Assembly (NCBI RefSeq): GCF_900111745.1
Contig: NZ_FOIJ01000028.1
Span: 1-46,512 of the forward strand
Direction: 5' to 3'
DNA from: Stigmatella erecta
Lineage (GTDB): Bacteria > Myxococcota > Myxococcia > Myxococcales > Myxococcaceae
DNA length: 46,512 nucleotides
Of the stretch, positions 1 through 7,481 are shown piece after piece (position 1 is the first letter of the stretch; each line of letters starts with the position of its first letter). Below the pieces are notes generated by a model, which made no database searches, was not told where the DNA came from, and was given only the letters and a program-made list of their open reading frames with translations. A program made the translations under genes and the position numbers.

Positions 1-285
1 GCCAGCGCTCTTGCTCACTACCACCGGCACAAGCTCTTGCTTGGGCCCGGGCCCCTTGGCTCGTCGATGCGCTGCGCGCTCCCCCTTCTTCCAGGTATAC
101 AACGTTGGCTCCGACACCCCCAGGCTCTTGGCCGCCTGGCTCATCGTCCCTCCTGTCCCCACCGTATGCTCCACGTAGCGCACTGCGAAGGCTCGCAGCG
201 CCTCGGGGTAGGGCAATGCTCCTTTCTTTCTCCCGGCATTCAATCGCTCTACTTCCTGCCGGAACTGCTCCAACTCCTTCTCCAT
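1..285 (-). pseudogene. IS66-type TnpA (HTH) fragment, frameshifted, runs off the window edge
   Basis: The minus strand opens at ATG 285 behind a good ribosome site (AAGGAGGAG). It encodes 48 residues starting MEKELEQFRQEVERLN and then stops at TGA 143-141. A second frame starts at an overlapping ATG (144-142) and continues MSQAAKSLGVSEPTLYTWKK, a helix-turn-helix, then ends near the window edge with KQELVPVVV. The order HTH then LVPV is typical of the small TnpA (OrfA) protein of IS66 elements. Joined by a -1 shift the two parts give one continuous protein (…GQEGTMSQAAK…), so this is either a frameshift lesion or an ATGA-coupled pair. The large tnpC gene, if present, lies outside the window. 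The family call is from motif recognition. Confidence 0.55.
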
Positions 286-344
286 TGGCTCCTCCTTGTG
301 GGGAGCTCGGCAGGTCTCACACTCGGCGCCTCTCCGTCACGACG

Positions 345-482
345 GGGCACGGCGAGCTGATACTGGATGACGCCCAGTGTGGCCAGCGACAGCGACAGGA
401 CTCGCTTCGCATGGAGATCCTCCCCAAACAAGCTCTGGAGGAAGGTATGGACCTGCTGCTCGTTGATGGCCGATGACCTCAC
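345..482 (-). pseudogene. IS4-like transposase N-terminal fragment
   Basis: About 44 residues from 482 downwards (NEQQVHTFLQSLFGEDLHAK, then RVLSLSLATLGV) resemble the first residues of a group of IS4-type transposases that begin with a DLHAKRVLSLANATLGV-like segment. The similarity stops near position 350, where the reading frame enters unrelated sequence just upstream of the IS66-like tnpA start. The DDE catalytic part is absent, so it cannot be active. It appears to be the 5' stump of a gene cut by the neighbouring insertion. Family assignment is from memory of the motif and is moderate at best. Confidence 0.4.
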
Positions 483-499
483 CGGCCAAGTAGTGGCCG

Positions 500-868
500 A
501 TGGACCCTACTTATTGCATCAGACGGCCCAGTCAACGCTTGTCTGCCTGCTCGCAAGATGAGGGGATGCCTCAGCGGCGCACGGGGCGCCCCATCGTGCT
601 CGTGCTCGACAACGGCGTGCCCTTCAACTCTCGCTCGTCTCAGGCCGCCCTCGAAGCAGCCAGTCCCCACGTACGCCCCTTCCGGTTACCGAAGTACGCC
701 TCCGAGACGCTGAACTGGATTGAGGGCTTCTGGGGGCACCTGAAGCAGACCTACTTCAGCAGGATGCTGTCCGACGAGCGCGAAGCGTTCTATCCCGACG
801 CGGTCAGAATCTTCCAGCGGTTGCGTCACCCGGAGCGCATCAAGCTGCTCGCACTCCGCACCCCCTGA
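500..868 (+). pseudogene. IS630-like transposase C-terminal fragment
   Basis: The 122-residue frame carries the end of a DDE transposase. It shows IVLVLDNGVPFNSRSSQAAL (second catalytic Asp in LDNG), then LPKYASETLNWIEGFWGHLK, which corresponds to the LPxYxPxLNxIExxWxxLK box holding the catalytic Glu in IS630 elements. The N-terminal HTH and first Asp are missing, and the usual His after LDNG and the Pro-Glu of the YAPELN box are changed (VPF, ASETLN). It lies on the opposite strand to the IS66 and IS4 debris. It is most likely dead. The first ~20 residues may not belong to the original protein. Confidence 0.6.
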
Positions 869-960
869 CAGAACTTACTTCCTCTGGCTTAGCGCAGTGC
901 TCCCCGGGCGCGCGCTCTTGCCCGATTTCCGCACTGCCAAGCTGCGGGCATGCTCCACGG

Positions 961-1119
961 GGCTGAGCTGGAGCTGTCCGACGCGCGCACCACTGGGGCC
1001 GAGCTGGAGCTGTCCTGCGCGCGCGCCACGGGCCGAGCTGGACGCGGCGACCGTGGCTGCCGTCCTGGCTCGCCCCGGGCCGAGCTGGAGCTGTCCGACG
1101 CACCATCAGGCCGAGCTGG
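961..1119. repeat. Degenerate interspersed repeat, GGCCGAGCTGGAGCTGTCC unit
   Basis: A 19-bp unit occurs at 961-979, 997-1015 and 1078-1096, with partial copies at 1031-1042 and 1109-1119. Spacings are about 36, 34, 47 and 31 bp. The linkers are also partly similar (GACGCGCGCAC-like), so this is decayed tandem repetition rather than a repeat-spacer array. It lies between the IS630 fragment and the 173-residue gene. Both strands stay open through it because the unit is G+C-rich, but no convincing protein is encoded. Confidence 0.55.
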
Positions 1120-1143
1120 GATTGTGCGGGCGTTTCCCGTGCC

Positions 1144-1665
1144 CTACCGCTTCAATTTCGCGGGCGGCTGGATGCCGTATCGTGCTGCCTCGCGTCGGGC
1201 GTGCTCGATCCCGTCAAGCATCTGTTGGCGCGAAGAGCGATCCTTGCGGCGCCTCAAGACCCTGCGCTTTGCGTCCGCCAACATCTCAAAAGCGTTTCGG
1301 GCTTGCTCCGGGAAGTTGTGCAAGGACTGCACATAGATCGTCGAGATGTGGTAGCGGCTCCAGAGATTCGGGAAGCCCAGTCGTTGGAGCCTGCGAAGCC
1401 ACGGGCCAAAATCCTTCCATGGGCGATCCATCCTGAATGCCGCGTTCAATGCATCCTCTGCCGTCAGGCGCTTGAGGTGCAGGCGTTCGCCAGGAGTTCG
1501 TGCCTCTCGTGCAAACTGTCGCTCTAGATCCTTGAGCGCGGCCACGTAGGCGTCAAAAGGCACTTCTGCGAAAATCATTCCGAGGGTGAGCCACTGGCGT
1601 TCCTCGGCAACCTTGTTCCACCATTCCCAACGAAGGCGGGCCACGGCTAGGAGCCTCCGAGACAT
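1144..1665 (-). CDS. Conserved-looking hypothetical protein, possible immunity partner of the upstream lipoprotein
   Basis: This 173-residue soluble protein has no signal peptide or transmembrane segment. It is rich in Arg, Trp and Leu and looks all-helical, with a notable stretch GFPNLWSRYHISTIYVQSLH near residues 105-125 and a basic C-terminus. It starts at ATG 1665, 19 bp inside the end of the lipoprotein gene at 1647-2195, so the two are translationally coupled on the minus strand. A secreted lipoprotein with a Cys-rich tip followed by a small cytosolic protein is the usual order of toxin then immunity in myxobacterial lipoprotein toxin cassettes. That role is inference. I do not recognise a named domain. 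Flanking IS debris supports an accessory origin. Confidence 0.6.
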   Translation of the reverse strand: MSRRLLAVARLRWEWWNKVAEERQWLTLGMIFAEVPFDAYVAALKDLERQFAREARTPGERLHLKRLTAEDALNAAFRMDRPWKDFGPWLRRLQRLGFPNLWSRYHISTIYVQSLHNFPEQARNAFEMLADAKRRVLRRRKDRSSRQQMLDGIEHARREAARYGIQPPAKLKR

Positions 1666-2195
1666 TCAAAGTCGTTGACCTCTTTGGGCCAGTAGCCCAG
1701 ACCAGTGCACTTGTCGTAGCAGGACGCGCAGATGGTCCGGCCATGCTGCCCGCGCTTCTCGTACTCGCCCCCAAGCGCTATGCACTGAACGTAATATTCG
1801 AGGCATTGCTGATCCCTCTTCCGTTTGTTGGGAGGGGCTGTATCCGTGGGGGGCGGCGGGTACGGACTCGGATCCGTCCGGGGCGCCTGCTTGGGGGCCC
1901 GCGTGGGTGCCTTCCCAGGGTCTATAGCCCCGCAGCGTTCAAATTCGCCCCGGTGCTGCTTAAGGCAGCAGGAAACGGTGCTGTCAAACGGGCCGCATTG
2001 GGCGGGGGCGGCCTGCGCGATGGCATCCCCGCGCTGAGCCGATCCCTGCCCACGTGCGACGGCCCTATCCGCAGAGCCCGATGCGCCGGAACCCTCATGG
2101 GCAGCTTGCGTCGAACTACAGCCCGCACTCGCTAATAGGTTGGCGCAGAACAGGAGAGCACAGCGAAGGCACCACGAGTTGGCGTGCTGAAACAC
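1647..2195 (-). CDS. Lipoprotein with Cys-rich C-terminal tip, candidate toxin
   Basis: I place the start at GTG 2195 because AGGAGG sits five bases upstream; the frame is open further, but the extra 22 residues lack a ribosome site. The product is 182 residues. A signal segment ends in the lipobox LASAGC. A low-complexity linker rich in Ala, Ser, Gly and Pro (with PSPYPPPPTDTAPP) follows. The C-terminal ~55 residues are compact and contain six Cys, including QQCLEYYVQC and CASCYDKC, ending ECLGGS. This plan (lipobox, variable linker, small distinct tip) matches delivered lipoprotein toxins. The partner gene overlaps its 3' end. I do not recognise a catalytic motif in the tip, so the toxin role is inference. 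Confidence 0.6.
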   Translation of the reverse strand: MFQHANSWCLRCALLFCANLLASAGCSSTQAAHEGSGASGSADRAVARGQGSAQRGDAIAQAAPAQCGPFDSTVSCCLKQHRGEFERCGAIDPGKAPTRAPKQAPRTDPSPYPPPPTDTAPPNKRKRDQQCLEYYVQCIALGGEYEKRGQHGRTICASCYDKCTGLGYWPKEVNDFECLGGS

Positions 2196-2295
2196 GGGGG
2201 CCTCCTGGGAAGAGCCCGACTGATCGGAGTTATCGCAAATCCCCCGGGATAGGTTGCGCACACACCAACACTTAAGACGAGATTTTAGGACCTAA

Positions 2296-3777
2296 CACTA
2301 CTGAGTCAGGGGCCCAGAGGGTGAAAGGGGAGGCCGAACGGGTTGCGTCCAGAACGCTCGGAGTGGGAGTGGTGGCAGGTGGGGCAGCGAGGCAGCCAAG
2401 CAGCAATGACCCGAGCCATGGCAAGCCGTGCGGTAATAAAGCTGTCGTGGAAGTGGCGCTCAGGCCTGGAGCGGCTGCGCGTGGGCTTCATCCGCCCCTC
2501 GGGCCGAGGGGGGGAAATGCCGCACGCGTTCAGCCACAATGAACGCGTAGCAGCACAGAGCGACAGAGACGTGGTGATGCCAGCCTGGGAAACGGCGGCC
2601 TTCATCATGATCCAGGCCGAGTTCGCCTTTGAGGTCTTCGTAAACGCGCTCAGTCCTCCAGCGCTGCATGACCAGACGGATGAGCTGTTTTTAGTTCTGT
2701 GCCCTGGAAGAGAAATGAGGAAGTAATTGGCAGGCTCTGGCTCTCCCTCGCGCCATTCGATGAGCAACCAGAGGGGTTCCTGCTCGCTCTGGGACACACC
2801 CGCAGCATTCACCCGGCGCAGGGCAAAGCGGGCCGATAGGTTCTGTCGGGTTCCCTGGCGCCAGGTGCAGCGTCGAAAACCGCCTGCCTCCTGGAGGCGG
2901 AAGGCCACCTCCGAGACGCTCTGCGCCTCCTCTGGGGCACCTCCCTTATCATCCAAGAGGCAGACCGTATTCTGAGACGACACCCCAACCCCGTAATGCA
3001 AGCCCAGCGAGCGAAGGTGGGCACGAAATGGACTGGAGCTGCCATAGGCGCTGTCCGCCAAGACGATGCCAGGGGGCACTCGGTCCTCCACGGCTCTCTC
3101 AATCATCTGCAAGGCCCGTTGGGGCTTGGTCTTGAAAAGGACCTCTGGAGGAATGCGGGCCTCCTGGCGGTGAGCGATGTCGTTGGCCCAGCCTTCAGGT
3201 AGGTACAACTCGAAGTCGATGGGCAGATGCTCGGTGCGCGTGGCAATACTGAGGCTAACGCCTATCTGGCAATTGGTGACTTTGCCTGCCGGCCCTGTGT
3301 ACTGCCGCTGCACCCCCACCGAGTGCTTGCCCTGCTTGAGGAAGCCCGTGTCATCCACAATCCAGGCTTTCACCGGCTCTCTTTTCGTCATGGCCTCCAA
3401 CGCGTACTGGGCTGCTACCCGTCTGACGTCTCGGTCGCTCCATTTCGAGTCCACCGCGAAGTGCAACAACCTCTGGTGCACAGCGTCCACCCTCTTGGGG
3501 TCCGGGCATGCGCGCGCTGCCATGGGCTCCACACTCTTTCGCTCTCCGGCCCCCAACAGCCCCATCGCGTACAGCGCGAAAGAGCCCCGCCGGCTCTTTT
3601 CCTCCAGCACGTCCCCGATTTTCTGGAAGTACCTCTCCAACCGCTGCACCGCAGCGCCCTCCATCAAAAGCTCCATACCTTATGGGTAGGACGCCGGACG
3701 GACAACGCAATACCGGCCAACTCGCTCGGCCTTCGACTGCTCGCTCCCTACTCTTCCTGACCCATGACGCAGTAGTG
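2296..3777 (-). mobile_element. IS701-type insertion sequence, complete ends, frameshifted transposase
   Basis: The ends form imperfect inverted repeats. The left end at 2296 reads CACTACTGAGTCAGGGG, and the right end, read on the minus strand from 3777, reads CACTACTGCGTCATGGG. The bases just outside are CTAA (2292-2295) and TTAA (3778-3781), close to the 4-bp CTAG/TTAA-type target duplication known for IS701 elements. The 1482-bp length and single DDE gene fit the family. The element abuts an IS3-like end sequence at 3778. Confidence 0.75.
2460..3676 (-). pseudogene. IS701-family transposase, frameshifted near 2690
   Basis: The frame from ATG 3676 carries DDE motifs of IS701 transposases: WIVDDTGFLKQGKHSVGVQR (first Asp region), LADSAYG (second Asp) and a long N-terminal HTH-like part. 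The homologous frame is lost at the run CTAAAAAC (about 2691-2697). A one-base shift restores KQLIRLVMQRWRTERVYEDL and then GWHHHVSVALCCYAF, which contains the catalytic Glu and the conserved C-terminus and stops at 2460. Without the shift the original frame continues as nonsense to 2306. Loss of one A is the simplest cause. A programmed -1 shift is conceivable, but the site is not a canonical heptamer. Confidence 0.75.
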
Positions 3778-3925
3778 TTAAGTCCTGTGTCCACCAAATC
3801 GGCTCTCCCGCACTTCGTGTGGATCCATGATGCTGAGCAGGCGAGCCTCACTCGTGCAGCCATGCCCATGCCTTCAGGATCCACATAAACTGCGGGAGAG
3901 CCACCAAATCGGGGCAAGCCCAAGC
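3778..3925. repeat. IS3-like terminal sequence, split by the mini-element at 3801-3902
   Basis: When 3801-3902 and one copy of the 8-bp duplication are removed, the flanks join into TTAAGTCCTGTGTCCACCAA followed by ATCGGGGCAAGCCCAAG. Read on the other strand this begins TGGGCTTGCCCCGATTTGGT and continues GGACACAGGACTTAA. That pattern (TGARCYTGCCCC…TGGACA) resembles the terminus of IS3-family elements, and related copies occur at 7115 and 45795. No IS3 transposase accompanies it. Confidence 0.5.
3801..3902. mobile_element. 102-bp ISL3-derived mini-element (MITE)
   Basis: The element has 26-bp terminal inverted repeats: the left begins GGCTCTCCCGCACTTCGTGT and ends GGATCC at 3826; the right, read on the minus strand from 3902, begins GGCTCTCCCGCAGTTTATGT. 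They match at 23 of 26 positions. It is flanked by a perfect 8-bp direct repeat ACCAAATC (3793-3800 and 3903-3910), the duplication length of ISL3 elements. The same end sequence (GGCTCTCCCGTACTTCGTGT) terminates an ISL3 transposase remnant at 45814. The ~50 bp core has no coding capacity. Confidence 0.75.
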
Positions 3926-4110
3926 CCACTCCGGGTCTCCCCTCACTGGAAGGGTGGAGGGAGCCCGGTGCGGATGTAATGGGGGACCCGGTAGTCCCGA
4001 ACTGGTTTGCCTTCTTCTTTTACACCGGGGCGTCAGGGACCGGGACGCCCCGCTTGTGCATCAGGGCATCGAGGCCGACGTCCTTGCAATGAGAAAGGCG
4101 CGGCAGCCGA

Positions 4111-5745
4111 TCACGGCTTCGCCGCGACGACCTTGCGCTCCATGCACTCCTTGCAGCACTTGCAGTCCTCCACCGGCTGCTCCGGCTGCTTGCTCGCACA
4201 GATGACCTCCTCGAGCATTTCCTGGAAGCCCCGCAGGGTGTCCTCGTACGTGAAGGCCTTGCCGCCGGTCTCGGCCGCCACGCGCGCGAACTCGGCTTGG
4301 TTGGCCTTGCGGGTCTTCTCGTCCGCCCCGCTCTTGGCTAGGTAGGTGTGCACCCGCGTGCTTCCGGCCTTGGCGACCTCGATCGCCTTGTTGGCGGCGG
4401 CGATATCCTCGGCGTCGACGTTGTCGCCGCCCTCCATCCCCTCGTCGCCGAGCAAGAGGAGCGCGCGCTTGGCGTTCGGGCGCCAGTCGTTGTGCGTCAC
4501 CACGTCCTCGATCGCGCGCCCGCCGTCCTCCTGCGCGCCGCCAGAGGTCACCGTGCCGCGCTTGCGCCCGCGCATCGCCGACTCGGCGACGCCGAGCTTA
4601 TGGAGGTGCTCGCGGATGGTCGTGCGGAAGAGCGAGTCGGAGAACTTCCCCTCGATCCCCAGGTAGCTGACCTTGAGATCCGACGGGCACTTCGACTTCG
4701 CCGCCTCGATGGCCGCGCTGACCGAGTTGCTGAGGCTCGTCGCGTCGGGCTTCATCGACGTGCTCGAGTCGATCACGATGACCAGGTCGACGAGGGGCAC
4801 CGCGGGCTCCGGCTGCTGCTGGACCTGGCCCGGGCGGCAGATCCCGGGGAAGACCAGCGTACGCCCCTCGTGGCCATGCTCCTTGTCCTCGGAGCGGTGC
4901 GTGGTCACCGGCCCCGGCTTCTCGCGCGTGGCAATCCCCGCGGTGATGCCGCTCGCCGCGCCGGGGAGCTTGAATCCATTGATGGCGAAGCGCGACGGCT
5001 CACCGTCGGCCCCCCGCTGGAAGTTCAGCGACAGCAACTCGCTCAGCCCGAGCGAACCGACCAGCGGGTCGTGATACCAGAACTCCGTGAGCTTCGACCC
5101 GCGCCCCAGCCCACCGATGACGTGCGCGATGTCGACGGGGTACTCCTCGCCCTTGTAGGTGAAGCACCCGCTACCGAACACCGACCCGTCCGGGTTGAGG
5201 ACCTTGAACATGTAGGTCTGGACCGGCTTCTCGATCTGCACGAGCTTGGCAATGATATCGGCGCTGTTGGAGCCGTTCTCGGGGCTGATGAACCTCGTCA
5301 CCAGCTTGCCGCCCTGCATGAAGCCCTCGATGACGAGCGCGTACTCCTCGCCGTCGATCTCGATGGTCTCCGGCGATCGCAAGGTTGGCAGATCGACCAG
5401 GTCCTCGGGCGCTGGCCCGACGTTCGGCGTCTCGTTGTGGTGGAAGGTGAAGCTGAAGTCCCTCGCCAGCACGCCCCCGCTGAACGTGACGTGGACTCTC
5501 AGGCTGACGTCGAACTGCGCGGGCTGATAGCCGTAGACCGGGAAGTTCTGGTGCGAGAACGTGCCGAGCACGAACGTCGTGCTGTCGAGCGGCACCTCGA
5601 CCGTGCGGCCCTTGAAGATGTAGCCGCTCTGCCCGGCGCCGCCAGCGGGCACGCCCCACCGGACGTGCTGACTGTTCAACCCGGCGAGCCCCGGCGGAGA
5701 AGCGTTGATGCCCGACCAGATGCCCGAAGTCACTGCTGTAGTCAT
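4111..5745 (-). CDS. Choice-of-anchor-K-like domain plus von Willebrand factor A domain protein
   Basis: 544 residues, starting at ATG 5745 behind a purine-rich ribosome site. Residues ~5-110 (WSGINASPPG, VRWGVPAGGAGQSGYIFKG, LGTFSHQNFPVYGY) resemble the choice-of-anchor-K domain of bacterial extracellular proteins. A middle region of ~200 residues with GSGCFTYKGEEYPV is unassigned. Residues ~325-515 form a VWA domain with the metal-binding motif DSSTSM and later LLGDEGMEGGD. The C-terminal ~25 residues are a Cys cluster (EDCKCCKECMERK) ending in basic residues. There is no obvious signal peptide or transmembrane helix. It is divergent from the LTD-SUKH gene at 6014 and sits beside IS elements. 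The function is unknown; VWA and anchor domains suggest protein-protein binding. Confidence 0.7.
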   Translation of the reverse strand: MTTAVTSGIWSGINASPPGLAGLNSQHVRWGVPAGGAGQSGYIFKGRTVEVPLDSTTFVLGTFSHQNFPVYGYQPAQFDVSLRVHVTFSGGVLARDFSFTFHHNETPNVGPAPEDLVDLPTLRSPETIEIDGEEYALVIEGFMQGGKLVTRFISPENGSNSADIIAKLVQIEKPVQTYMFKVLNPDGSVFGSGCFTYKGEEYPVDIAHVIGGLGRGSKLTEFWYHDPLVGSLGLSELLSLNFQRGADGEPSRFAINGFKLPGAASGITAGIATREKPGPVTTHRSEDKEHGHEGRTLVFPGICRPGQVQQQPEPAVPLVDLVIVIDSSTSMKPDATSLSNSVSAAIEAAKSKCPSDLKVSYLGIEGKFSDSLFRTTIREHLHKLGVAESAMRGRKRGTVTSGGAQEDGGRAIEDVVTHNDWRPNAKRALLLLGDEGMEGGDNVDAEDIAAANKAIEVAKAGSTRVHTYLAKSGADEKTRKANQAEFARVAAETGGKAFTYEDTLRGFQEMLEEVICASKQPEQPVEDCKCCKECMERKVVAAKP

Positions 5746-6013
5746 TTTCAGATCTCTTTCTCCTCGGGAACGAACAGGCGCAGCGTGCCTGCATCGGCCG
5801 AGGCATGCTCCTTCTATTGGAAGAAAGTCTGACTGGCGGCTACCATTGACCTGGGGTCTATAAGCTTGTCAGGTGAAGGACAGGCACCACCCCAGCCTGA
5901 CTCTGGCGATGTTAGCGCAAGGTCGAAGGCGCCGCGCGTGATATGAGGCCAAGGTGCCATGGCTGCCAATAGCAGCGCACATGGATGGATGACGGGGGAA
6001 AAGGGACCATCTC

Positions 6014-7096
6014 ATGAGCAATTCACTGGAGCATTCAGGTACGGCGATCCAGACCGGGGTCGTCATCGTCGCCATCAACCACAAGGGGGCAGTCAAGCGC
6101 ACACAGTCTGACGAGTACGTGGTCATAGCGAACCGCGGCGCCGCTCCCGCGGACGTGTCGGGCTGGGTCCTCAGCGCGGGTGATGGCGGGCAAGGCTTTA
6201 CATTCCCAATGAAGACCGTGCTCGTGCCGGGACAGACCGTGCACGTCTACACCAACGAGGTGCACCCGGAGACCGGCGGCTTCTCGTTCCAGAGCAAGCG
6301 CTCGGTATGGAATGACAAGGGCGGCGTGGCCCAACTCCGCGACGCGCAAAGGAAGCTCGTCGCGCAGATCGGTTACGGCGCTCACGCAGGGGTCGACGCT
6401 GTCCCGGCCCCCACCGGCCCGAGTGCCCCCCCGACCGGCCCGAGCGCCAGCTCCGGAGCGGAGACCGGCGGCAGCGCGAGCCTGTCTGCCCAGGAGGTCT
6501 GGGCCCGGGTGAAGGCCTACTGGCCGGGCTTCGAGTTCATGTGGCAGCCCGGCAATACCGAGGAAGAGATCGCCGCCGCCCAGGCACGGCTCGGCGTCAC
6601 GCTGCCGGCACGCGTCCGTGACCTGATGCGCGAGTGCAGCGGCGCAACCGGCGGCTTCCCGGAGCGCGACAGTCACGGCTACTCCGCCGACGTCTGCCTG
6701 TTGCCCGTCACACGGTGGAAGTACCTGAACGAACATCAATGGGAAGACGCGCGCGCGCGCCAGCTCGTCACGATCGGCACCAACGATTACCAGCCCGGCG
6801 AGATGTTCGTGCTCCTGAACCCCGACACCGAAGAGGTGTTCTTGCTGGATACGCAGCGGGATGACGGGCCCAGGTCCCAGGGCTCCTTCGAGCACTGGCT
6901 CCAGCAGCACGGTCTCAGCAAGGACACCTACCTGGCCGGGCCGGAGGTCGACGAGCTGGAGTTCGAGGCTGGCGAGACGGTCGCGGCGGCGATCGCGAGA
7001 AGACACCGCGGCTGGATCTCCGCCGAGCGCGAGCCCGCCTGGAACGCCGTTGAGGGCAAGTTCATCGAGGCCGTCAACCGCCTGCGCGGCGACTGA
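6014..7096 (+). CDS. Lamin-tail domain fused to SMI1/KNR4 (SUKH) domain
   Basis: 360 residues from ATG 6014, preceded by AAAAGGGA. Residues ~14-122 form a lamin-tail domain: a beta-rich stretch with DEYVVIANRGAAPADVSGWV, FPMKTVLVPGQTVHVYT and a closing QIGYG. A Pro/Ser/Gly linker (~123-158) follows. Residues ~160-330 match the SUKH/SMI1-KNR4 fold: VWARVKAYWPGFEFMWQPGN, then EEEIAAAQARLGVTLPARVR and a later EHWLQQHG. SUKH proteins are common immunity or toxin-neutralising modules in bacteria, whereas LTD usually binds surfaces or nucleic acid. No signal peptide is visible. It is divergent from the VWA gene 268 bp away and may share control with it. The function is unproven. Confidence 0.7.
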   Translation: MSNSLEHSGTAIQTGVVIVAINHKGAVKRTQSDEYVVIANRGAAPADVSGWVLSAGDGGQGFTFPMKTVLVPGQTVHVYTNEVHPETGGFSFQSKRSVWNDKGGVAQLRDAQRKLVAQIGYGAHAGVDAVPAPTGPSAPPTGPSASSGAETGGSASLSAQEVWARVKAYWPGFEFMWQPGNTEEEIAAAQARLGVTLPARVRDLMRECSGATGGFPERDSHGYSADVCLLPVTRWKYLNEHQWEDARARQLVTIGTNDYQPGEMFVLLNPDTEEVFLLDTQRDDGPRSQGSFEHWLQQHGLSKDTYLAGPEVDELEFEAGETVAAAIARRHRGWISAEREPAWNAVEGKFIEAVNRLRGD

Positions 7097-7114
7097 TCCT
7101 CCTCCCAAGAAGTT

Positions 7115-7142
7115 TGAGCTTGCCCCAGTCACGTGGACAGTA
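7115..7142. repeat. IS3-like end remnant
   Basis: TGAGCTTGCCCC followed by GTGGACAGTA lies 19 bp after the SUKH-fusion stop codon. It aligns with the IS3-like termini at 45795 (TTGAGCCTGCCCCGGTTTTG) and 3778-3925. It is isolated, with no transposase beside it. Confidence 0.4.
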
Positions 7143-7199
7143 GCCATGCCGCCAACTTGTGCGGCAGGGCCGCAAGCTCAGCTTGAAACAGGGGAGGCG

Positions 7200-7216
7200 G
7201 CGGGTTTCGAACCCGC
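7200..7216 (-). other. tRNA T-arm-like palindrome, possible att remnant
   Basis: The minus strand reads GCGGGTTCGAAACCCGC, a 5-bp stem around a TTCGAAA loop exactly as in a tRNA or tmRNA T-arm, followed by CGCCTCC, which resembles a 3' acceptor strand. No matching 5' acceptor strand, anticodon arm or tmRNA body is visible upstream, so this is not an intact RNA gene. It may be the short duplicated 3' end left by site-specific integration of an element. Confidence 0.3.
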
Positions 7217-7481
7217 TCCGGACGGTGCGAAACTCCCAGCGGAATCGCGCCCTTAACTCGTAACCGCCCGGAACGACTTGGATTCAATATCCCGCCGCAT
7301 CTCCTGTAGTCCCGTCCCGTTCCAGCCTGTTCCGCACTCTCACGTGACATAGACGCAACATGGCAGGACCGGCCTGAACGAAGGCTCGCCTCCGCGTGCA
7401 GGTTCCTGCGCTCGTAGGATTCGCTGCTCCAGAACGCCCTGAAGGGTGGAGGGCTATCCCGCCTGCTGGGGTGGGGCCGGC

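Larger units (their letters stand above)
7097..7481. other. Gene-free stretch at the island margin
   Basis: This 385-bp interval between the SUKH-fusion gene and the carboxylesterase contains an IS3-like end (7115-7142) and a T-arm-like palindrome (7200-7216), described separately. A short minus-strand frame, 7350-7129, spans it but reads like translated structural RNA (RVRNPPPP) and has no family features. I see no supportable gene. Confidence 0.5.

Noticed and set aside
961-1119. Possible CRISPR array
   Set aside because: The repeats are degenerate, spacings irregular, the intervals resemble each other and no cas gene is near.
5840-5870. Sigma-70 promoter from TTGACC and TATAAG upstream of the VWA and SUKH genes
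   Set aside because: The two hexamers are only about 7 bp apart, too close to act as -35 and -10.
7190-7330. Intact tRNA or tmRNA gene on the minus strand
   Set aside because: Only the T-arm and a 3' acceptor-like strand can be seen. No 5' acceptor strand, anticodon arm or tmRNA tag region lies within reach.
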